A DNA stretch of 50,501 nucleotides. Source: Actinomycetota bacterium (GTDB lineage Bacteria > Actinomycetota > Actinomycetes > Nanopelagicales > Nanopelagicaceae). The stretch lies in the NCBI GenBank assembly GCA_009699375.1, contig WLOF01000002.1, positions 1 through 50,501 of the forward strand, read 5' to 3'. Numbering within the stretch: the first letter of the stretch is position 1; every line of letters starts with the position of its first letter. Shown in pieces: positions 1 through 10,698 of this stretch. Made by a program: the position numbers and the translations under genes. Under the pieces are notes generated by a model that saw only the letters and a program-made list of their open reading frames with translations, was not told where the DNA came from and did not search any database.

Positions 1-477
1 GGTGCGCAAGGCCGTCTTGAAAGAATTGACGTGGGGCAGAACTTTTTAACTTTTGTGGATTATGCACATACGCCGGATGCAGTGAGTCGAGTATTGGAAA
101 CTTGTCGTGCCATGACTCAAGGAAAAGTAATTGGCGTACTTGGCTGTGGCGGAGATAGAGACCCGTCCAAGCGCCCTCTTATGGGTAAGGCGCTTGTAGA
201 GGGGAGCGATATCGCGATATTCACGAGCGATAATCCTCGTTCGGAAAATCCTGAAACAATCTTGCTTCAGATGGTTGGAAGCTTGAAGATTGCTCCGCCG
301 CATACAGTAATTTCAGATAGGCGTGGCGCTATTTCTCAGGCAATTGATTTTGCGTCGGGCGGTGATGTCGTAGTTGTCATGGGGAAAGGCCACGAAACTG
401 GACAAGAAATTTCTGGAGTTGTGCTCCCATTTGATGATCGCTTAATCCTCGCCTCAGCGATTGAGGGGAAAGCATGA
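1..477 (+). CDS. murE: UDP-N-acetylmuramoyl-tripeptide synthetase MurE, C-terminal part (5' truncated by window)
   Basis: Frame open from base 1 (GAQGRLERIDVGQNFLTFVDYAHTPDA...); Mur ligase motifs YAHTPDA, GCGGDRDPSKRPLMG, SDNPRSE; followed by murF with 4-nt overlap. Confidence 0.95.
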   Translation, partial: GAQGRLERIDVGQNFLTFVDYAHTPDAVSRVLETCRAMTQGKVIGVLGCGGDRDPSKRPLMGKALVEGSDIAIFTSDNPRSENPETILLQMVGSLKIAPPHTVISDRRGAISQAIDFASGGDVVVVMGKGHETGQEISGVVLPFDDRLILASAIEGKA

Positions 478-1859
478 TTGACCTTACTGCCGGAGAGATT
501 TCCACAATCGTTGAGGGAACGCTACATGGCGACCCCGCGATACGTATTACTGAACCTGCGGTATTTGATTCACGACTTGCAACTCAAGGATCTCTTTTCA
601 TTGCGCTCAAAGGCGACATTAGAGACGGACATGATTTTGCTAAAGATGCACTGTCTAAGGGAGCTAATTTAGTTTTAGCATCACAGTTGATAGATGGACC
701 TTGTGTGGTTGTGTCTGACGTTCGAATTGCAATCGGAAAACTTGCTCAACATGTCCGTCAAGCGCTTCCTCATTTGACGGTTATTGGAATTACTGGCTCA
801 CAAGGGAAAACCACCTCGAAAGACTTACTCTCCTGGGTTCTTAGCATGAATGGCCAAACCGTATCGGCAGAAGGTTCTTTCAATAATGAACTTGGCGTTC
901 CTTTAACCCTTCTCCGTTGCACGCCCCAGACTCGTTATTGTGTTTTGGAAATGGGCGCACGCCATAAAGGAGATATCGCTCAACTTTGTGAAATTGCTTC
1001 TCCAGATATTGGAGTAGTTTTGAAAGTTGGAAACGCACATGTTGGGGAGTTCGGTTCACGAGAAATTATCGCTAAAACGAAAGCAGAGTTAATAAACTCC
1101 CTACCCGAAACTGGGACTGCAATACTGGGACTTTATGATGAATACACCCCTTTGATGGCAAAAGGACGTACTTTAAGAACGCTGACATTCGGTGAAACAC
1201 ATGACGCTGATGTTCGAGCAACTGATGTTGATATTCGAGAAGGACGTGCACATTTTGACTTGGTGACACCCCAAGGAAGATCTGCAGTGGGATTGAGATT
1301 AATTGGAACGCACCAAATCTCTAACGCGCTAGCGGTTGCTTCTGTGGCAACCGCTTTGGAAATTCCTTTAGACGTTATTGCTGTTGGCCTTTCCACTGCA
1401 GACGTGGTGAGTAAGTGGAGAATGGAACTTCATGAACTAGACGGTGTACTTCTCATTAATGATGCCTATAACGCAAATCCAGATTCCACAGCAGCGGCAC
1501 TTCGCTCGCTTGCTCTTTTTGCGCAAGAGCGCGGTGGTCAATCATGGGCATTCTTGGGGAAAATGCACGAACTCGGGGAAGAATCAGCGAGAGATCATGC
1601 AAACATTGGAACTCTTGCCCAATCACTCGGTATTGATCATCTAGTCGCGGTCGGAGCACATGAATATGGAGCGGATGTCATGCCTGAATCTGCAATGCGC
1701 GTGCACCTATGCTCAGACCAGCTACAGGCTCAAGAATTTGTTCAACACATTCAGGAAGGCGACGTGCTTCTCTTCAAAGCTTCAAGAGCCGAAAAATTCG
1801 AAGAACTCGTTAAAAGCGTAGAACAATTGTGGAGTGAAAAGTTAGGGGATGAAGCATGA
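474..1859 (+). CDS. murF: UDP-N-acetylmuramoyl-tripeptide--D-alanyl-D-alanine ligase
   Basis: [15 protein letters not shown]-loop, DAYNANPDS motif; ATGA overlaps with murE and mraY. Confidence 0.95.
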   Translation: MIDLTAGEISTIVEGTLHGDPAIRITEPAVFDSRLATQGSLFIALKGDIRDGHDFAKDALSKGANLVLASQLIDGPCVVVSDVRIAIGKLAQHVRQALPHLTVIGITGSQGKTTSKDLLSWVLSMNGQTVSAEGSFNNELGVPLTLLRCTPQTRYCVLEMGARHKGDIAQLCEIASPDIGVVLKVGNAHVGEFGSREIIAKTKAELINSLPETGTAILGLYDEYTPLMAKGRTLRTLTFGETHDADVRATDVDIREGRAHFDLVTPQGRSAVGLRLIGTHQISNALAVASVATALEIPLDVIAVGLSTADVVSKWRMELHELDGVLLINDAYNANPDSTAAALRSLALFAQERGGQSWAFLGKMHELGEESARDHANIGTLAQSLGIDHLVAVGAHEYGADVMPESAMRVHLCSDQLQAQEFVQHIQEGDVLLFKASRAEKFEELVKSVEQLWSEKLGDEA

Positions 1860-2914
1860 GAGAAATCCTTCTCGCAGGGGGCGTGGCACTTTTCGTCAGC
1901 CTATTCGGAACTCCAATCCTTATTCGATTCCTCGCAAAGCGCGGTTATGGACAAATAATTCGCGATGATGGACCGAAGAGTCACCACACAAAAAGAGGAA
2001 CGCCCACGATGGGTGGGTTAGTTATAATTTTTGCAGTCGTATGTGGGTATTTTCTCTCTCATGCCTTGACGCGCGTAGATGTAAGCGCATCAGCTATTTT
2101 AGTAATCGGCCTAGTTTGCTCACTTGGATTTGTTGGATTTTTAGACGATTGGCTAAAAGTTTCACGGCAACAATCATTGGGTCTTACTGGCATACAAAAA
2201 ATCTTAGGCCAAGGTGTACTCGCAGCAGGTTTTGCTGTCATGGGGATTCGATTTACAGATCATGATGGATATACGCCAGTTTCACTTTATCTTTCTACAG
2301 TCCGAGATACTTCACTCAAACTTGGCGCAGTAGTGGTTGTCCTCTGGATAGTGTTTATGGTTATTGGAACGAGTAACGCAGTTAATCTCACGGACGGTCT
2401 AGACGGATTAGCAACTGGTGCTTCAGTCATGACTTTTTTGGCATTTATTTTGATTGGCGTATGGGAGTTTGGCCAAGGATGCGCAGTTGCCCCAGGCCTC
2501 AATTGTTACGCAGTGCGAGATCCACTTGATCTAGCAGTACTTGCTGCAGCATTTGCTGGTTCTTGTACGGGATTCCTTTGGTGGAACGCATCACCGGCAA
2601 AGATTTTTATGGGAGATACAGGATCGCTTGCATTGGGCGGTGCACTTGCAGGCCTAGCAGCAACTTTACGAACAGAACTATTGTTGGTCCCACTTGGGGG
2701 ACTATTTGTCATCATCACATTGTCAGTAATCATCCAACGTCTATATTTCAAAATGTCAGGTGGCAAGCGCGTATTCAAAATGGCCCCATTGCAACACCAT
2801 TTTGAATTGCTTGGCTGGGGTGAAGTTACAATTGTTTTGCGATTTTGGATAATTGCTGGGCTGTCTGTGGCCGTTGGTCTTGGATTGTTCTATGCACAAT
2901 GGGTGGCGAAATAA
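1856..2914 (+). CDS. mraY: Phospho-N-acetylmuramoyl-pentapeptide transferase
   Basis: [45 protein letters not shown] motifs. Confidence 0.97.
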   Translation: MREILLAGGVALFVSLFGTPILIRFLAKRGYGQIIRDDGPKSHHTKRGTPTMGGLVIIFAVVCGYFLSHALTRVDVSASAILVIGLVCSLGFVGFLDDWLKVSRQQSLGLTGIQKILGQGVLAAGFAVMGIRFTDHDGYTPVSLYLSTVRDTSLKLGAVVVVLWIVFMVIGTSNAVNLTDGLDGLATGASVMTFLAFILIGVWEFGQGCAVAPGLNCYAVRDPLDLAVLAAAFAGSCTGFLWWNASPAKIFMGDTGSLALGGALAGLAATLRTELLLVPLGGLFVIITLSVIIQRLYFKMSGGKRVFKMAPLQHHFELLGWGEVTIVLRFWIIAGLSVAVGLGLFYAQWVAK

Positions 2915-2916
2915 TT

Positions 2917-4287
2917 GTGAAAATAAGCGAACTTCTTGGCTCGAAAGTACTTGTCATTGGTGCTGGAGTTACAGGAAAAGCTGTCGCTAGAGAATTAGAG
3001 AAGTTTGGTGCGGCCGTGACTGTCACTGATGAAAATCTGTCTTCGAGTGCGGGTGACTCCATTTCTACAGACGAAGCGCTCACTCAACAATGGAGCTTTG
3101 CCGTTGTATCTCCTGGTTGGCGAATCGATCATCCGTTTCTTGAAAAAATGCGCAAAAAAGGTCTCCGATTAATGAGTGAAGTAGATCTAGCGTGGGATTT
3201 GAAATGTGAGATCCGTCCTTCTCAAAAATGGATTGGAATCACTGGAACGAATGGAAAAACTACAACAGTTGAATTGGCATCGGCCATGCTCAAAGCTGGT
3301 GGCTTAAAGGTGACCGCGTGCGGCAATGTTGGAGATACCGTCATTGAGGCAGTGTGTAGTGGGCTTTCTTTCGATTGGTTAGTTGTTGAACTTTCGTCGT
3401 TCCAATTGGAATGGAGCCAAACGCCACATTTCCATTCAGTTGCAATTCTCAATGTCGCAGATGACCATACGGACTGGCACGGAAACTTTAAGAATTATAT
3501 GTCTGCTAAATTAAAAATATTGGATCGTGCTGATGAGGCTATTGTGAACGCTGATGACGGGGGATTGGTCGTTGCCACACAGTCTTGGCACGGGAAGAAA
3601 ACATATTTCACTTTGAATTCTCCAAAACCCGGCGAGTTAGGTTTAGTGGAGAATCTGTTGATTGATAGAGCATTTGTAGCAGATGCAGAAGAAGCAAGTG
3701 TTATCGCCGAACTTTTAGATGTATCTCCAAGCGCTCCACATAGCGTTTCCAATACTTTTGCTGCCGCTGGATTAGCGCTCAGTGCGGGAGTCTCACATGA
3801 CGATATTCGAACAGCTGTTAAAAATTTTTCCCCAGGTAGGCATCGAATTGAAACCGTTTTGGAAAGTGACGGAATTACTTGGATAGATGATTCAAAAGCT
3901 ACAAATCCCCATGCGGCGCAGGCATCGCTCATGTCGCAAACTTCAGTGGTGTGGATTGCTGGTGGCCTTGCTAAAGGCGCGAATATGTCAGAACTCGTAG
4001 CAAAAACGAAAAACCGCATCAAAGTTGCAATCTTGATTGGAACAGATAGGGAAATGATTGCAAAAGAACTCATGGAGCAAGGACCGGAAATTAAGATTAT
4101 TCGAGTGGATGGGACTCAAACTGATTCTTTAATGGAGAGAGTCGTCAAAATTGCACAAGTCGAAGCAAAATCTGGAGATTGTGTATTGCTAGCCCCTGCC
4201 TGCGCATCCATGGATCAATTCATCTCATATGCAGACCGCGGCGATCAATTTGTCCAAGCTGTTCGGTCGTTAGTTGGACAATCGTGA
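2917..4287 (+). CDS. murD: UDP-N-acetylmuramoyl-L-alanine--D-glutamate ligase
   Basis: GITGTNGKTTTVEL; GTG start at 2917 (MKISELLGSKVLVIGAGVTGKA) replaces the over-extended ORF start at 2845. Confidence 0.93.
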   Translation: MKISELLGSKVLVIGAGVTGKAVARELEKFGAAVTVTDENLSSSAGDSISTDEALTQQWSFAVVSPGWRIDHPFLEKMRKKGLRLMSEVDLAWDLKCEIRPSQKWIGITGTNGKTTTVELASAMLKAGGLKVTACGNVGDTVIEAVCSGLSFDWLVVELSSFQLEWSQTPHFHSVAILNVADDHTDWHGNFKNYMSAKLKILDRADEAIVNADDGGLVVATQSWHGKKTYFTLNSPKPGELGLVENLLIDRAFVADAEEASVIAELLDVSPSAPHSVSNTFAAAGLALSAGVSHDDIRTAVKNFSPGRHRIETVLESDGITWIDDSKATNPHAAQASLMSQTSVVWIAGGLAKGANMSELVAKTKNRIKVAILIGTDREMIAKELMEQGPEIKIIRVDGTQTDSLMERVVKIAQVEAKSGDCVLLAPACASMDQFISYADRGDQFVQAVRSLVGQS

Positions 4288-5435
4288 GAACTCAAAATTT
4301 TCTTTCTAAACCGATTAGTTCCTATTATCTCTTGCTAGTTAGTACTGTCTCGTTAACCAGTTTGGGTCTAGTAATGGTTCTTTCGGCTTCCTCTATACAT
4401 TCCTTGGAAGCGAATGGTTCTTCATTTGCGATTGTTGCGCGTCAGTTGGTTTTTTTGATTTTGGCATTACCAGTAGGTTATGTCGCATCTCGCTTACCTT
4501 TAGAGCGGTGGCTTTCTATCTCACGATATTCACTCATCGGTTCCGCTTTGGTTCTCATGATTGTTCAGATTCCAGGAATTGGACATTCCGTCGGTGGAAA
4601 TCGAAATTGGGTTGGTTACGGCCCAGTCGTTATTCAACCCAGTGAGTTTGTGAAATTTTTTCTCGTACTTTGGGCTGGATATATGTTGTCACGCTACGAA
4701 TCCAAAGGGACGGGTTCAGGCAACGTAATAAAACTTCTTTTGCCAGCGTTCTTGGCGATCATGCTCTTGATTTTGCTTGGTAGGGATTTAGGGACTGCAG
4801 CGGTATTCGGAGCGATTTTAGTTGGATTACTTTTTGTTTCAGGAATTAAACTCCGATTATTGGGAATCACTTCTATTATCGGGGTCAGTGCAATTGTTGG
4901 CATGATCATTACAGTTCCTCAAAGAATGAGTCGGTTACTTGCTGTGCTTAAGCCATTTTCTCCCGAGTATTACAAATTGGCGGGGTGGCAACCTGCACAC
5001 AGCATTATGGGATTAGCAAGTGGTGGGCTTTACGGCGTAGGCCTTGGCGCTAGTCGGCAAAAATGGGGCAACCTTGCAGAAGCGCATACCGATTTTATTT
5101 TTTCTGTCATCGGGGAAGAACTGGGATTGCTCGGAACTTTGGCAGTTCTTTTGCTTTTATCTGCGTTAATTTATTCCATATTTAAGATTGCTATTCGAGC
5201 ACAAGATCCGATGACACGTTATGTGTGTGCTGGAATTGGTTGCTGGATTTTGATCCAAACGGTTATGAACATTGGTTCCGCTACAAGTGTTCTTCCCGTG
5301 GTTGGCGTAACACTGCCCCTCGTCTCTTACGGTGGTTCGTCACTTTTCGCTACGATTTTGGCGTTAGGTTTTGTTTTAGGTGCAGCGAGAAGAGATCCAG
5401 CGATAAGTGAAGTTCTGAAAAGTGGCCGCTCATGA
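4284..5435 (+). CDS. ftsW: SEDS-family lipid II polymerase / flippase FtsW
   Basis: Multi-TM SEDS protein with GLGASRQKWGNLAEAHTDFIFSVIGEELG and LPLVSYGGSS; GTGA overlap with murD supports start 4284. Confidence 0.93.
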   Translation: MRTQNFLSKPISSYYLLLVSTVSLTSLGLVMVLSASSIHSLEANGSSFAIVARQLVFLILALPVGYVASRLPLERWLSISRYSLIGSALVLMIVQIPGIGHSVGGNRNWVGYGPVVIQPSEFVKFFLVLWAGYMLSRYESKGTGSGNVIKLLLPAFLAIMLLILLGRDLGTAAVFGAILVGLLFVSGIKLRLLGITSIIGVSAIVGMIITVPQRMSRLLAVLKPFSPEYYKLAGWQPAHSIMGLASGGLYGVGLGASRQKWGNLAEAHTDFIFSVIGEELGLLGTLAVLLLLSALIYSIFKIAIRAQDPMTRYVCAGIGCWILIQTVMNIGSATSVLPVVGVTLPLVSYGGSSLFATILALGFVLGAARRDPAISEVLKSGRS

Positions 5436-6523
5436 GCCCAAGAAAAATAGTTTTTGCCGCAGGTGGAACCGCTGGACACATTGAACCCGCCCTAGCTGTT
5501 GCTAAAGAGTGGAGACGTCGTTTCCCTTCGGATGAGTGCATATTCATGGGAACGCCAGAAGGATTAGAGAATTCACTTGTTCCGGAATCTGGTTTTGCGC
5601 TGGAAAATGTTTCTAAAGTTCCTATGCCTCGCCGATTAGATTCACATGTATTCCGATTTCCTTTGCGCATGTGGAATTCTGTGCAACAAGCAGAAGCCAT
5701 AGTTAATCGAGCATCACTCGTTGTAGGTTTTGGAGGTTACGTTTCGGCATCCGCATACATGGCAGCTAAAAAGTTACGTATTCCATTGGTAATTCACGAT
5801 GCAAATGCGAAAATAGGTTGGGCCAATCGCCTTGGTTCTTATTTCACAGAAAACTTAGCAGTTTCACGCCCCGTCCAAACTTCTAGATTTTCTCGTGCAA
5901 CGGTTACGGGGACTCCTTTACGTCAAGATGTCCATGAGGCTTTAACACTTGCCTCATCGGATTGGAGCAGCGCACGCGCAGCAGCAAAAAAATCGATGGG
6001 ATGGGATTTATCTGTACCGTCAATTTTGATTCTCGGAGGATCTCAAGGCTCGATGTGGTTAAACAACGAGATTGCTTCAGTGCTACCCGCGCTGCAAGCC
6101 ATGAATGTTTCGATACTGCATGCTGTAGGAAACAAGAATGTCGTCCCGTTGAATTCAGGTAATTATCGAGCAACGCCCTACATCACCGATATGGCAACTG
6201 CATATTTGGCAGCAGATTTAGTGATTTCCCGAAGCGGAGCAATTACATGTTCCGAACTTGAAGCACTCGGACGATTTTCCTTATTCATTCCGTTACCTTT
6301 CGGAAACGGTGAGCAAGCGCTCAATGCTCAAAATTTAGTGAACGCAGAGCGCGCTGTCATAGTGACACAGAAAACCTTTTCAGGAAGTTGGTTAATTTCT
6401 CACTTGCCTGCGCTTGTAATCCAAGCGTTGAACACTCCACTCAATGGACTTGTCGACGATCGGGATGCTGCACGTAAAATTGCGAACATGATGGAAAGCG
6501 TCATGAAGAGGGAGGGGATGTGA
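5432..6523 (+). CDS. murG: UDP-GlcNAc:undecaprenyl-PP-MurNAc-pentapeptide transferase
   Basis: AAGGTAGHIEPALAVA, GGSQGSMWLN, ISRSGAITCSELEALG motifs. Confidence 0.95.
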   Translation: MSPRKIVFAAGGTAGHIEPALAVAKEWRRRFPSDECIFMGTPEGLENSLVPESGFALENVSKVPMPRRLDSHVFRFPLRMWNSVQQAEAIVNRASLVVGFGGYVSASAYMAAKKLRIPLVIHDANAKIGWANRLGSYFTENLAVSRPVQTSRFSRATVTGTPLRQDVHEALTLASSDWSSARAAAKKSMGWDLSVPSILILGGSQGSMWLNNEIASVLPALQAMNVSILHAVGNKNVVPLNSGNYRATPYITDMATAYLAADLVISRSGAITCSELEALGRFSLFIPLPFGNGEQALNAQNLVNAERAVIVTQKTFSGSWLISHLPALVIQALNTPLNGLVDDRDAARKIANMMESVMKREGM

Positions 6524-7908
6524 GAATTTCCCTTTCTGATTTTTTTGGAAAACGAGTGCATTTTGTCGGTATCGGTGGAACTGGAATGAGCGGTCTTGCT
6601 CGCATTATGTCTACATATTCCATCGAAGTAAGTGGTTCGGATATGAAAGAGTCTTCTGTTCTTACTGGGCTGAGAGCCATTGGGGCAAAAGTTTCTAGTA
6701 ACCATGACAGTAAAAACGCGGACGGCGCAGATTTCCTCGTTTTCTCCAGTGCAATTTCTGACTCAAATCCTGAAATGAAGCGAGCTAGAGAGCTAAAAAT
6801 CCCAATTCTTTCTCGTGCACAAGCACTCAGTGCTTTGATGTCAGAGTCAACGGCAGTGGCTGTAGCTGGAACACACGGTAAGACCACTACGACATCAATG
6901 TTGACGGTAGCGGTGCAAAGCTGTGGCGAAGATCCATCGTTTGCAATCGGTGGGACTTTGAGCGCTTCGGGCTCAAACGCACATAGAGGTACTGGTGATT
7001 TTTTTATTGCCGAAGCAGATGAATCCGATGGATCTTTTGTCGAATATCAACCATACGGTGCAGTGATAACAAACATTGAACATGACCATGTTGACTACTT
7101 CAAGACCCCAGAATCCGTGATGGAAGCGTTCGAATCTTTTGTTGGAACAATTGCGTCTGACGGATTCCTTGTTTACTGCGCGGATGACGCGGGTTCACAA
7201 GCCTTAGGGAGTTCTGTCAAAAACATTCGAAAGATTTCCTATGGGACGCATGCAGATTCTGATTTGAGGATTGATTCGATAGAGCTATTGCCTCAAGGTT
7301 CTAAAGCTCGAGCGTTGTGGAATGGAAAATCTATAGGAACATTAGATTTGCAAGTGCCGGGCCATCACAACATACTCAACGCAAGCGCTGCCCTTGCCGG
7401 GGGATTAGCGCTGGGCTTACCTAGTTCGCAATTGATTGCCGGGCTTGCCACGTTTCGAGGTACTGGACGCAGGTTTGAATTGAAAGGGCAAGTGCAAGGA
7501 ATCAGAGTTATAGATGATTATGGGCACCATCCAACTGAAATTCGAGTAACTCTCGCGACAGCTAAACGTTACGCAACCGATGGACGAGTGCTTGTCGTTT
7601 TTCAACCCCATAGATATTCCAGGACGCAAGCTTTTATTCCGGAATTTGCAGAAGCACTCGATATTGCTGATCAAGCTTGGGTTCTTGAAGTGTATGGCGC
7701 GAGTGAAGAACCTATTGCTGGAGTAAGCGCAGAATCAATTACTAAACGTATGAACCACGGAGTATTTGAGCCGAACTTTTTGACTGCGACTGAGGCAGTT
7801 GTGGCGTATGCGCGACCAGGTGACGTCATTCTCACTTTAGGCGCTGGCGATGTTAGTTCCTTAGCTCCAATTATTGTGGAAGCGTTGGCAAAAAAATTTC
7901 CGCAGTAA
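6520..7908 (+). CDS. murC: UDP-N-acetylmuramate--L-alanine ligase
   Basis: HFVGIGGTGMSGLARIM, AGTHGKTTTTSML, FQPHRYSR motifs. Confidence 0.96.
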   Translation: MRISLSDFFGKRVHFVGIGGTGMSGLARIMSTYSIEVSGSDMKESSVLTGLRAIGAKVSSNHDSKNADGADFLVFSSAISDSNPEMKRARELKIPILSRAQALSALMSESTAVAVAGTHGKTTTTSMLTVAVQSCGEDPSFAIGGTLSASGSNAHRGTGDFFIAEADESDGSFVEYQPYGAVITNIEHDHVDYFKTPESVMEAFESFVGTIASDGFLVYCADDAGSQALGSSVKNIRKISYGTHADSDLRIDSIELLPQGSKARALWNGKSIGTLDLQVPGHHNILNASAALAGGLALGLPSSQLIAGLATFRGTGRRFELKGQVQGIRVIDDYGHHPTEIRVTLATAKRYATDGRVLVVFQPHRYSRTQAFIPEFAEALDIADQAWVLEVYGASEEPIAGVSAESITKRMNHGVFEPNFLTATEAVVAYARPGDVILTLGAGDVSSLAPIIVEALAKKFPQ

Positions 7909-7946
7909 TAGCCCCACGAAGAAAGCGCAGGTCTCACAAGTCACTA

Positions 7947-8606
7947 TTGCGTCTTCTTGTTGCCGCCATAGTTCTCGGTTGCCTTGCCTACGTTCTCGGA
8001 TGGTCATCGTTATTAACTGTTCAGGATGTGAAAGTTTTTGGAGCCCCAAATGAAAAGAGCGCAATAGCACTCAAGGTCCAATCTTCAATTGTGAGCGGTC
8101 AAAAGCTTGCGCGGTTAGAACCTAGAGTCATTACGCAGAAATTACAAAAAATTGATTGGATCGAGAATGTAAAAGTGAGTCGAAATTGGATTAATAGAAA
8201 AGTGGAGATTCGCATCACTGCTAGATTACCTATTGCATCATTAGGCAGTCGTTTCATCGACATCAACGGCAAGATTTTCTCACTCGAATCTGCACCATCA
8301 CGGACACTTCCGGTCTTAAAATCATCCACGCCCGAGGCTGCGAAATTTGCTATTTCTTTATTGGTGGCCCTTCCAAGCGAGATTCGAAGTGAACTTCGAG
8401 GGCTTGAAGCACTTAATCAAAATTCTGCCACGTTAATTCTGCATAATTCGCGAACCGGAAGACCTAGAACATTTGCAGTGATTTGGGGAGATGAAAATTC
8501 CATGGACTTTAAGGTTAAAGTCTATAAAGCACTCATTGCCCTTCCGGAAAATAGGAATATTTCTGAGATTGATCTCTCGGCACCTCATGCACCGATTGTG
8601 AAGTAG
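7947..8606 (+). CDS. ftsQ: Cell division protein FtsQ (POTRA domain); N-terminus probably extends upstream to about 7908
   Basis: Position between murC and ftsZ; N-terminal TM then POTRA-like segment (VQDVKVFG...); only canonical start in track is TTG 7947, but the frame is open upstream and encodes an Arg/Lys-rich tail. Confidence 0.85.
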   Translation: MRLLVAAIVLGCLAYVLGWSSLLTVQDVKVFGAPNEKSAIALKVQSSIVSGQKLARLEPRVITQKLQKIDWIENVKVSRNWINRKVEIRITARLPIASLGSRFIDINGKIFSLESAPSRTLPVLKSSTPEAAKFAISLLVALPSEIRSELRGLEALNQNSATLILHNSRTGRPRTFAVIWGDENSMDFKVKVYKALIALPENRNISEIDLSAPHAPIVK

Positions 8607-8737
8607 TCGAACCTTCGTTGTAAAAAGCAATTAACTCAATCATTTTCACGAAATACTTCACTACGTGCGCGCTTTTTATTGCTTTTCTCGGGGAAAATCT
8701 TTAAAGAATGAGTTGAGGTATCTCTTCGTGTCGGTGT

Positions 8738-8766
8738 TTGATTCGCTTTCTCACCCCCTCTACGGT
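8738..8766 (+). promoter_or_regulatory. Predicted ftsZ promoter: -35 TTGATT, 17-bp spacer, -10 TACGGT
   Basis: Hexamers read directly in the 227-bp ftsQ-ftsZ gap; strong SD gaggagg just before GTG 8834. Confidence 0.5.
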
Positions 8767-8833
8767 CGCCACACACAGAGAATGAACGCTAAATCTCAAC
8801 TTGAGGGTTGGTAGTTCTTGAGGAGGATACACA

Positions 8834-9967
8834 GTGGCTTCACCGCAAAATTATTTGGCAGTCATCAAAGTTGTTGGAGTTGGTGGCGGTGGAGTTAATG
8901 CTGTAAACCGAATGATTGACGTCGGACTCAAAGGCGTTGAGTTCATTGCAGTCAATACCGATGCACAACATTTATTGATGAGTGATGCTGATGTGAAGTT
9001 AGATATTGGTCGTAAATCAACGCGAGGACTTGGTGCTGGTGCATCACCTGCGCGGGGACGCGAAGCTGTGCTCGATCATGTAGATGAAATTGAAGAAATT
9101 TTACGTGGCGCAGATATGGTTTTTGTTACTGCAGGCGAAGGTGGCGGAACAGGAACTGGCGCAGCTCCGATCATTGCAAAGATTGCTCGTGAATTGGGCG
9201 CACTCACTATTGGTGTTGTTACCAGACCATTTTCTCATGAAGGAAAAATCCGTACCAAGCAAGCTGAAGAAGGTATAGAAGAATTACGCGCCCATGTTGA
9301 CACTCTGATTGTTATTCCTAACGATCGACTATTGGCAATCTCGGATCACTCAATAACATTAGTAGAAGCGTTCAAGAGCGCAGATCAAGTTTTGCTTTCT
9401 GGAGTACAAGGCATCACCGAAATTATTACCCAACCGGGCTTAATCAACCTTGACTTTGCTGATGTTAAGAGTGTGATGACCGATGCTGGATCAGCACTTA
9501 TGGGAATTGGATCTGCTCGTGGTGAAAATCGTGCCTTGCGTGCAGCTGAATTAGCAATTTCATCTCCATTGCTTGAGGCCTCAATAGATGGCGCAATGGG
9601 TGTTCTGCTTTCAATTGCTGGCGGATCAGATCTTGGTTTGTTTGAAATAAATGAAGCGTGCGAATTAGTTCAAGCTGCTGCGCACCCAGAAGCCAATCTG
9701 ATTTTTGGAACCACTATTGATGATGCCCTGGGTGATGAAGTTCGCATCACTGTTATTGCCGCAGGATTTGAAGGTGGTTCACCGAAGAAAGTTTCGATGC
9801 CGGTAATTGATAAGGCAACTTTGGGGGGACAAGCCGACCCCATTGCAACAAATGATCCATTGGCTGTCGCCCTCGAATTACCCGATGAATCGTATTCGCG
9901 TAAGCGCGTGACATTTGAAGAACTCGTTTCCGAGGACGAAATTGATGTCCCTGACTTCATGAAGTAA
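8834..9967 (+). CDS. ftsZ: Cell division protein FtsZ
   Basis: [22 protein letters not shown] tubulin signature; C-terminal conserved peptide [10 protein letters not shown]. Confidence 0.98.
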   Translation: MASPQNYLAVIKVVGVGGGGVNAVNRMIDVGLKGVEFIAVNTDAQHLLMSDADVKLDIGRKSTRGLGAGASPARGREAVLDHVDEIEEILRGADMVFVTAGEGGGTGTGAAPIIAKIARELGALTIGVVTRPFSHEGKIRTKQAEEGIEELRAHVDTLIVIPNDRLLAISDHSITLVEAFKSADQVLLSGVQGITEIITQPGLINLDFADVKSVMTDAGSALMGIGSARGENRALRAAELAISSPLLEASIDGAMGVLLSIAGGSDLGLFEINEACELVQAAAHPEANLIFGTTIDDALGDEVRITVIAAGFEGGSPKKVSMPVIDKATLGGQADPIATNDPLAVALELPDESYSRKRVTFEELVSEDEIDVPDFMK

Positions 9968-9972
9968 GAATT

Positions 9973-10698
9973 TTGGTTTCAACCTTTTTTACCAGCAGGA
10001 GCGCCTACGAACTCGGGTCTTCATCCTCAAACCACGGCGGGAGTGTGCATCCCTATAACTCCTTGAATCTAGCGTTGCACGTCGGAGATGATGCCAACGT
10101 TGTATTGCAGAACAGAAAATCTCTCAAAGAGCAGTTATCAACTGCATCTGGCCTGCCTCACATGGCGCCGATGTTTATGAATCAAACCCATGGAGCAAAT
10201 GTTTTCGTGGTGGATGGAGTCACGGATATTGAACCGAGTGCGGACGCACTCATTACGCAATTGCCGGGTATTGCGCTGTGTGTATTAGTTGCAGATTGCA
10301 TTCCTTTGCTTATGTGGGACCAGCAGGTCAATGTGATTGCTGCAGTGCATGTTGGAAGAAGAGGCCTTCTCAACGGTATTAGTGCCAAAGTTGTTGACCT
10401 GATGAGAATGATGGGTGCCCAACAGATACAAGCGCAGATTGGTCCATCAATTTGTGGCCTTTGTTATGAAGTGGGAGAAGACGTATATTCCGAAGTAGTA
10501 GCTCAACATCCATCAACTAGATCACAAACTGCTCTTGGTAAACCAGCTTTGGATTTGCGCTCCGGTTTGGAGGAACTCCTCTCTACGCTAGAAGTTCCAA
10601 CTGAAGTTGTGCCAGGGTGTACTGCCGAAGATCTGGGCCTTTTTTCTTTTCGACGTGATGGAATTACGGGCAGGCAAGCAGGTGTGATTTGGAATTAG
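9973..10698 (+). CDS. pgeF: PgeF/YfiH family (DUF152, polyphenol oxidase/purine nucleoside phosphorylase-like)
   Basis: NQTHGANVFVVDG, ADCIPLL, HVGRRGL, GPSICGLCYEVG, TAEDLGLFSFRRDG; downstream of ftsZ. Confidence 0.85.
   Translation: MVSTFFTSRSAYELGSSSSNHGGSVHPYNSLNLALHVGDDANVVLQNRKSLKEQLSTASGLPHMAPMFMNQTHGANVFVVDGVTDIEPSADALITQLPGIALCVLVADCIPLLMWDQQVNVIAAVHVGRRGLLNGISAKVVDLMRMMGAQQIQAQIGPSICGLCYEVGEDVYSEVVAQHPSTRSQTALGKPALDLRSGLEELLSTLEVPTEVVPGCTAEDLGLFSFRRDGITGRQAGVIWN

Noticed and set aside
3495-4073. 192-aa minus-strand ORF inside murD
   Set aside because: Antisense to conserved MurD; Ser-rich composition typical of reverse-frame artefact
4250-4281. TTGTCCAA-N16-TTGGACAA inverted repeat before ftsW, resembling the gltB/livJ motif
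   Set aside because: Lies entirely in the murD C-terminal coding sequence; 6-mers like GGACAA recur often in coding regions here, so likely chance
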